Translations under genes and position numbers: made by a program
Notes under the pieces: generated by a model
What the model was told of the DNA's origin: nothing
Database searches by the model: none
Seen by the model: only the letters and a program-made list of their open reading frames with translations
Shown: positions 5,508 to 8,727 of the stretch, piece by piece
Layout: every line of letters begins with the position of its first letter
Numbering within the stretch: the first letter of the stretch is position 1
NCBI GenBank assembly: GCA_002451175.1
Contig: DKBI01000137.1
Span: forward strand, 1 to 8,727
DNA length: 8,727 nucleotides
Source: Betaproteobacteria bacterium UBA6904
GTDB taxonomy: Bacteria; Pseudomonadota; Gammaproteobacteria; Burkholderiales; SG8-39
Direction: 5' to 3'

Positions 5508-6469
5508 CGGCGTGCGACCGAAAAGGCGGCCAATTCTAGCAGAGAATCGCGATGTGCCGACGCTGGAAGCGCCGCGATTGCGCTCTGCGCCGCATCGCGT
5601 TCGCGGCACGCGGCTTCCCGCGCATCGTCGAGCGCACCGGTGGCCTGGATGACTGCGAGCACGCTCCGGAAATCCTCCCGCCCGCCCTCGACGATGGCGT
5701 GGCGGACGACTGCAGCCTGCTGCGGCGTGCCACGCCCCATGGCGCGAATCAGCGGCAGCGTCGGCTTGCCTTCCGCGAGATCATCGCCGAGGCTCTTGCC
5801 AATCTCGTCCGCGGCGCCGGAATAGTCCAGCACGTCGTCGGTCAACTGGAAAGCCGTGCCGACGTGCGCGCCATAATCCGCAAGTCCCTGCTCCACCTCG
5901 GGCGCGGCCCCCCCCAAGATACCCCCCAAGCGCGCCGCAGCCTCGAACAGCTTCGCCGTCTTGCGGCGAATCACCGAGAGATAGCGTTCTTCCGCCACGT
6001 CGGGGTCGTGGCAGTTCATGAGTTGCAGGACTTCGCCCTCGGCGATCGTATTCGTGGCATCCGCCAGGACCTGCATGACCCTCATGCTCCCCACCTGCAC
6101 CATCATCTGGAAGGCGCGCGAGTACAGAAAATCACCGACGAGCACCGAGGCCGCATTGCCGAACGCGGCATTGGCGGTCTCGCGGCCACGGCGCAATCCG
6201 GACTCGTCCACGACGTCGTCGTGCAGGAGCGTCGCCGTATGGATGAATTCGATGACCGCAGCCAGCTCCAAGCGCGCATCGCCGGCATACCCGGTGGCCC
6301 CGGAAGCGAGCAGCAGGACCGCGGGCCGCAGCCGCTTGCCACCCCCCGCGACGATGTACTCGGCGACCTGCCGGACCAGCGGCACGTCGGAGGTCAGGCG
6401 TGCGCTGATCAAAGCATCGACGCGCCGCAGGTCCTCGGCGACGGGTTTCAGGAAGGGCGGGGTCTGCAT
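5501..6469 (-). CDS. ispB: All-trans polyprenyl (octaprenyl-type) diphosphate synthase IspB
   Basis: Trans-prenyltransferase that extends farnesyl diphosphate with isopentenyl diphosphate to make the long side chain of ubiquinone or menaquinone. It is cytosolic or loosely membrane-associated. The protein has 322 residues, the usual length. Motifs in order are GGGKRLRP (42-49, substrate phosphate contacts), the first aspartate-rich motif DDVVD (84-88), followed by SGLRRG, then RRKTAKLFEA (168-177) and the second aspartate-rich motif DDVLD (211-215, in AFQLTDDVLDYSG). The small residues before the first motif (Ala79, Thr80) fit a long-chain product, but exact chain length cannot be read. The ATG at 6469 fits the family N-terminus; the Shine-Dalgarno is poor. 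The gene is divergent from rplU, a common betaproteobacterial arrangement, and is followed by tRNA-Pro. A 12-base tandem repeat with G-runs lies at 5907-5930, covering residues 181-188. Confidence 0.95.
   Translation of the reverse strand: MQTPPFLKPVAEDLRRVDALISARLTSDVPLVRQVAEYIVAGGGKRLRPAVLLLASGATGYAGDARLELAAVIEFIHTATLLHDDVVDESGLRRGRETANAAFGNAASVLVGDFLYSRAFQMMVQVGSMRVMQVLADATNTIAEGEVLQLMNCHDPDVAEERYLSVIRRKTAKLFEAAARLGGILGGAAPEVEQGLADYGAHVGTAFQLTDDVLDYSGAADEIGKSLGDDLAEGKPTLPLIRAMGRGTPQQAAVVRHAIVEGGREDFRSVLAVIQATGALDDAREAACRERDAAQSAIAALPASAHRDSLLELAAFSVARRH
5908..5930. repeat. 12-base tandem repeat with G8 and G6 runs inside ispB
   Basis: On the plus strand, eight Cs (5908-5915) and six Cs (5922-5927) sit in a 12-base period (CCCCCCAAGATA, then CCCCCCAAG). 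On the coding strand this gives TTG GGG GGT ATC, TTG GGG GGG GCC, that is Leu-Gly-Gly-Ile followed by Leu-Gly-Gly-Ala. The reading frame is intact here. Confidence 0.8.
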
Positions 6470-6490
6470 GTGCTGCGGGCGGTGAAGCTT

Positions 6491-6519
6491 AACATAGGGG
6501 GCTTTGACGAGCGAGCCAG
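6491..6519 (-). promoter_or_regulatory. Weak candidate promoter of ispB
   Basis: On the minus strand TATGTT (6496-6491, 4 of 6 to TATAAT) lies 17 bases after CTGGCT (6519-6514, only 3 of 6 to TTGACA). The spacing is right and the predicted start would leave a leader of about 15 bases to the ispB ATG. It overlaps the rplU promoter region on the other strand. The -35 is poor, so this is tentative. Confidence 0.3.
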
Positions 6520-6533
6520 AAATCCCCTACAAT
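6504..6533 (+). promoter_or_regulatory. Sigma70 promoter of rplU-rpmA
   Basis: TTGACG (6504-6509, 5 of 6 to TTGACA) and TACAAT (6528-6533, 5 of 6 to TATAAT) are separated by 18 bases. This is the best promoter match in the window and suits a highly expressed ribosomal protein operon. Predicted transcription starts near 6540, leaving about 33 bases before the rplU ATG. Confidence 0.8.
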
Positions 6534-6572
6534 TCCAAGTCTTTATCGACACAATTGATGGACGGTTTCCCC

Positions 6573-6887
6573 ATGCAGGCAGTCATCCAGTCCGGCGGCA
6601 AACAATACCGGGTCAAACCCGGCGATGCGCTGCGCGTCGAATCCCTTTCCGCCGAAATCGGCGCGTCGGTCTCGTTTGATCAGGTCCTCCTGGTCGGCGA
6701 CGGGGACGACGCGCGGATCGGCGCCCCATTCGTCAGTGGCGCGCGCGTGAACGCAACGGTACTTGCGCACGGGCGAGGCGACAAGGTGACGATTTTCAAG
6801 ATGCGGCGGCGCAAGCACTACCAGAAGTCGCAGGGCCATCGTCAGGCGTACACCGAAGTGCGCATCGACGACGTGGTCGGCGGCTAG
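6573..6887 (+). CDS. rplU: 50S ribosomal protein L21
   Basis: Protein of the large ribosomal subunit that binds 23S rRNA. It has 104 residues, against 103 in E. coli. The N-terminus [18 protein letters not shown] matches the family start, which fixes the ATG at 6573. Longer in-frame readings from 6504 or 6558 would add residues not found in L21, and the 6504 start would fall in the promoter. The middle follows the L21 beta fold, and the C-terminal RNA-binding motif [19 protein letters not shown] is complete. A modest GGACGG lies about eight bases before the ATG. It is the first gene of a two-gene unit with rpmA, 11 bases apart, behind a strong promoter and ahead of a terminator. Confidence 0.98.
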   Translation: MQAVIQSGGKQYRVKPGDALRVESLSAEIGASVSFDQVLLVGDGDDARIGAPFVSGARVNATVLAHGRGDKVTIFKMRRRKHYQKSQGHRQAYTEVRIDDVVGG

Positions 6888-6898
6888 GAGAGCGACAC

Positions 6899-7156
6899 AT
6901 GGCACACAAGAAAGCTGGGGGCAGTTCCCGCAACGGACGCGACTCGCAGGCCAAGCGGCTGGGCGTCAAGGCGTACGGCGGCGAGCGCGTGAACGCGGGG
7001 CAGATCCTGGTGCGTCAGCGGGGCACGGTGGTGCATCCCGGGACCAACGTCGGCATGGGTCGTGACCATACCCTGTTTGCCACGTCGCAGGGCACCGTGC
7101 AGTACGCGGTCAAGGGCGCGGGCAACAAGAAGACGGTGAGTATCCTTCCGGGCTGA
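6899..7156 (+). CDS. rpmA: 50S ribosomal protein L27
   Basis: Large-subunit ribosomal protein whose N-terminal tail reaches the peptidyl transferase centre and helps place tRNA substrates. It has 85 residues, the same as E. coli. The N-terminus [16 protein letters not shown] is the mature bacterial type without the cleaved extension of Firmicutes. The signature [17 protein letters not shown] is present. A good Shine-Dalgarno, AGGAGA, lies eight bases before the ATG and partly overlaps the rplU stop (TAGGAGA). Transcription should end at the terminator starting 25 bases after the stop codon. Confidence 0.98.
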   Translation: MAHKKAGGSSRNGRDSQAKRLGVKAYGGERVNAGQILVRQRGTVVHPGTNVGMGRDHTLFATSQGTVQYAVKGAGNKKTVSILPG

Positions 7157-7181
7157 TCGCACAGCGACCGACTCCGCGAAG

Positions 7182-7214
7182 AGCCCTATCGGAGTCGATA
7201 GGGCTTTTTCTTTT
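7182..7214 (+). terminator. Intrinsic terminator after rpmA
   Basis: AGCCCTATC (7182-7190) and GATAGGGCT (7197-7205) form a perfect 9-bp stem with a 6-base loop, followed by a T-rich tail (TTTTTCTTTT, 7205-7214). The A residues before the stem can pair with the first Ts. This is the clearest terminator in the window. It ends 7 bases before the obgE start codon, so it separates rplU-rpmA from obgE-proB at least partly. Confidence 0.93.
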
Positions 7215-7218
7215 CTGA

Positions 7219-8289
<1,071 letters not shown>

Positions 8290-8293
8290 GCCC

Positions 8294-8727
8294 ATGACCG
8301 GCATGGACGCGCGCATCGCCGACGCCGGAACGCTCGTGGTGAAGGTGGGCTCGTCGCTCGTCACGAACCAGGGACGCGGCCTCGACGTGGACGCCATCGC
8401 CCGCTGGGCAGCGCAGATCGCGCAGCTGCGGACCGCAGGCAAGCGCTGCGTCATCGTATCGTCCGGGGCGATTGCGGAGGGCTTGAAGCGCCTGGGCTGG
8501 GCGCGCCGTCCGCGTGCCATGCACGAACTGCAGGCGGCGGCAGCCGTGGGACAGATGGGGCTCGCACAGTGCTACGAAAGCTGCTTTCGCGAGCACGGCC
8601 TCGAAACGGCGCAGGTGCTGCTCACGCACGCGGACCTCGCGGACCGGCAGCGCTATCTGAACGCGCGCTCCACGCTGAGGACGCTGCTCGCCCTCGGCGC
8701 CATTCCGGTCATCAACGAGAACGACAC
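8294..8727 (+). CDS. proB: Glutamate 5-kinase (5' part; runs off window)
   Basis: First enzyme of proline synthesis: phosphorylates L-glutamate to gamma-glutamyl phosphate using ATP, in the cytoplasm, and is usually feedback-inhibited by proline. The first 144 codons are visible. Amino-acid-kinase motifs are [11 protein letters not shown] (phosphate-binding Lys17), [15 protein letters not shown] (about 54-68), [12 protein letters not shown], and INEND (140-144, glutamate-binding) at the window edge. The C-terminal half, including any PUA domain, is outside. The ATG at 8294 is four bases after the obgE stop; an alternative ATG at 8303 would shorten the protein by three residues. Neither has a strong Shine-Dalgarno, so coupling to obgE translation is likely. 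The obgE-proB order is common in betaproteobacteria. Confidence 0.96.
   Translation, partial: MTGMDARIADAGTLVVKVGSSLVTNQGRGLDVDAIARWAAQIAQLRTAGKRCVIVSSGAIAEGLKRLGWARRPRAMHELQAAAAVGQMGLAQCYESCFREHGLETAQVLLTHADLADRQRYLNARSTLRTLLALGAIPVINEND

Noticed and set aside
5552..6679. 375-codon open frame on the plus strand across ispB and into rplU
   Set aside because: It overlaps two well-supported genes, one on the opposite strand and one in another frame, and crosses their promoter region; no motif was seen.

Overview
The window is GC-rich chromosomal DNA. It suggests a proteobacterium, most likely a betaproteobacterium. Reasons are the gene order (nrdA, ampD, pilR, pilS, a PP0621-type small protein, tRNA-Pro and ispB on one strand; rplU, rpmA, obgE and proB divergently on the other), the NrdA form with a doubled ATP-cone, and the protein sequences themselves. 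The order-level lineage cannot be read from this stretch. Coding density is very high, and no gene-free stretch exceeds about 170 bases.

Left part, minus strand (1-6469). Read in the direction of transcription: ispB (polyprenyl diphosphate synthase, quinone side chain), then tRNA-Pro(CGG), then a tightly packed set of PP0621-like membrane-anchored zinc-ribbon-like protein, pilS, pilR and ampD. The first three of these genes overlap by 1 and 4 bases, and ampD follows after 20 bases. Next comes a 168-base regulatory gap, then nrdA, which leaves the window at base 1 after 470 codons. The gap carries a sigma70-type promoter candidate and two NrdR-box-like palindromes whose starts are 31 bp apart. 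That is the known geometry for NrdR repression of ribonucleotide reductase.

Right part, plus strand (6470-8727). A short divergent promoter region separates ispB from rplU-rpmA (ribosomal proteins L21 and L27). A strong intrinsic terminator follows rpmA and ends 7 bases before the start codon of obgE (Obg-family ribosome-assembly GTPase). proB (glutamate 5-kinase, proline synthesis) starts 4 bases after obgE and runs off the right edge.

Functionally this is a housekeeping neighbourhood. It covers dNTP supply (nrdA), peptidoglycan recycling (ampD), type IV pilus regulation through sigma54 (pilSR), quinone synthesis (ispB), ribosome parts and assembly (rplU, rpmA, obgE), and proline supply (tRNA-Pro, proB). 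I found no mobile element, CRISPR array, phage gene or defence cassette, and no convincing new multi-gene system. The observations most worth checking are the NrdR-box pair, the uncharacterised small protein coupled to pilS, the obgE start without a Shine-Dalgarno sequence just behind a terminator, and a G-run tandem repeat inside ispB.
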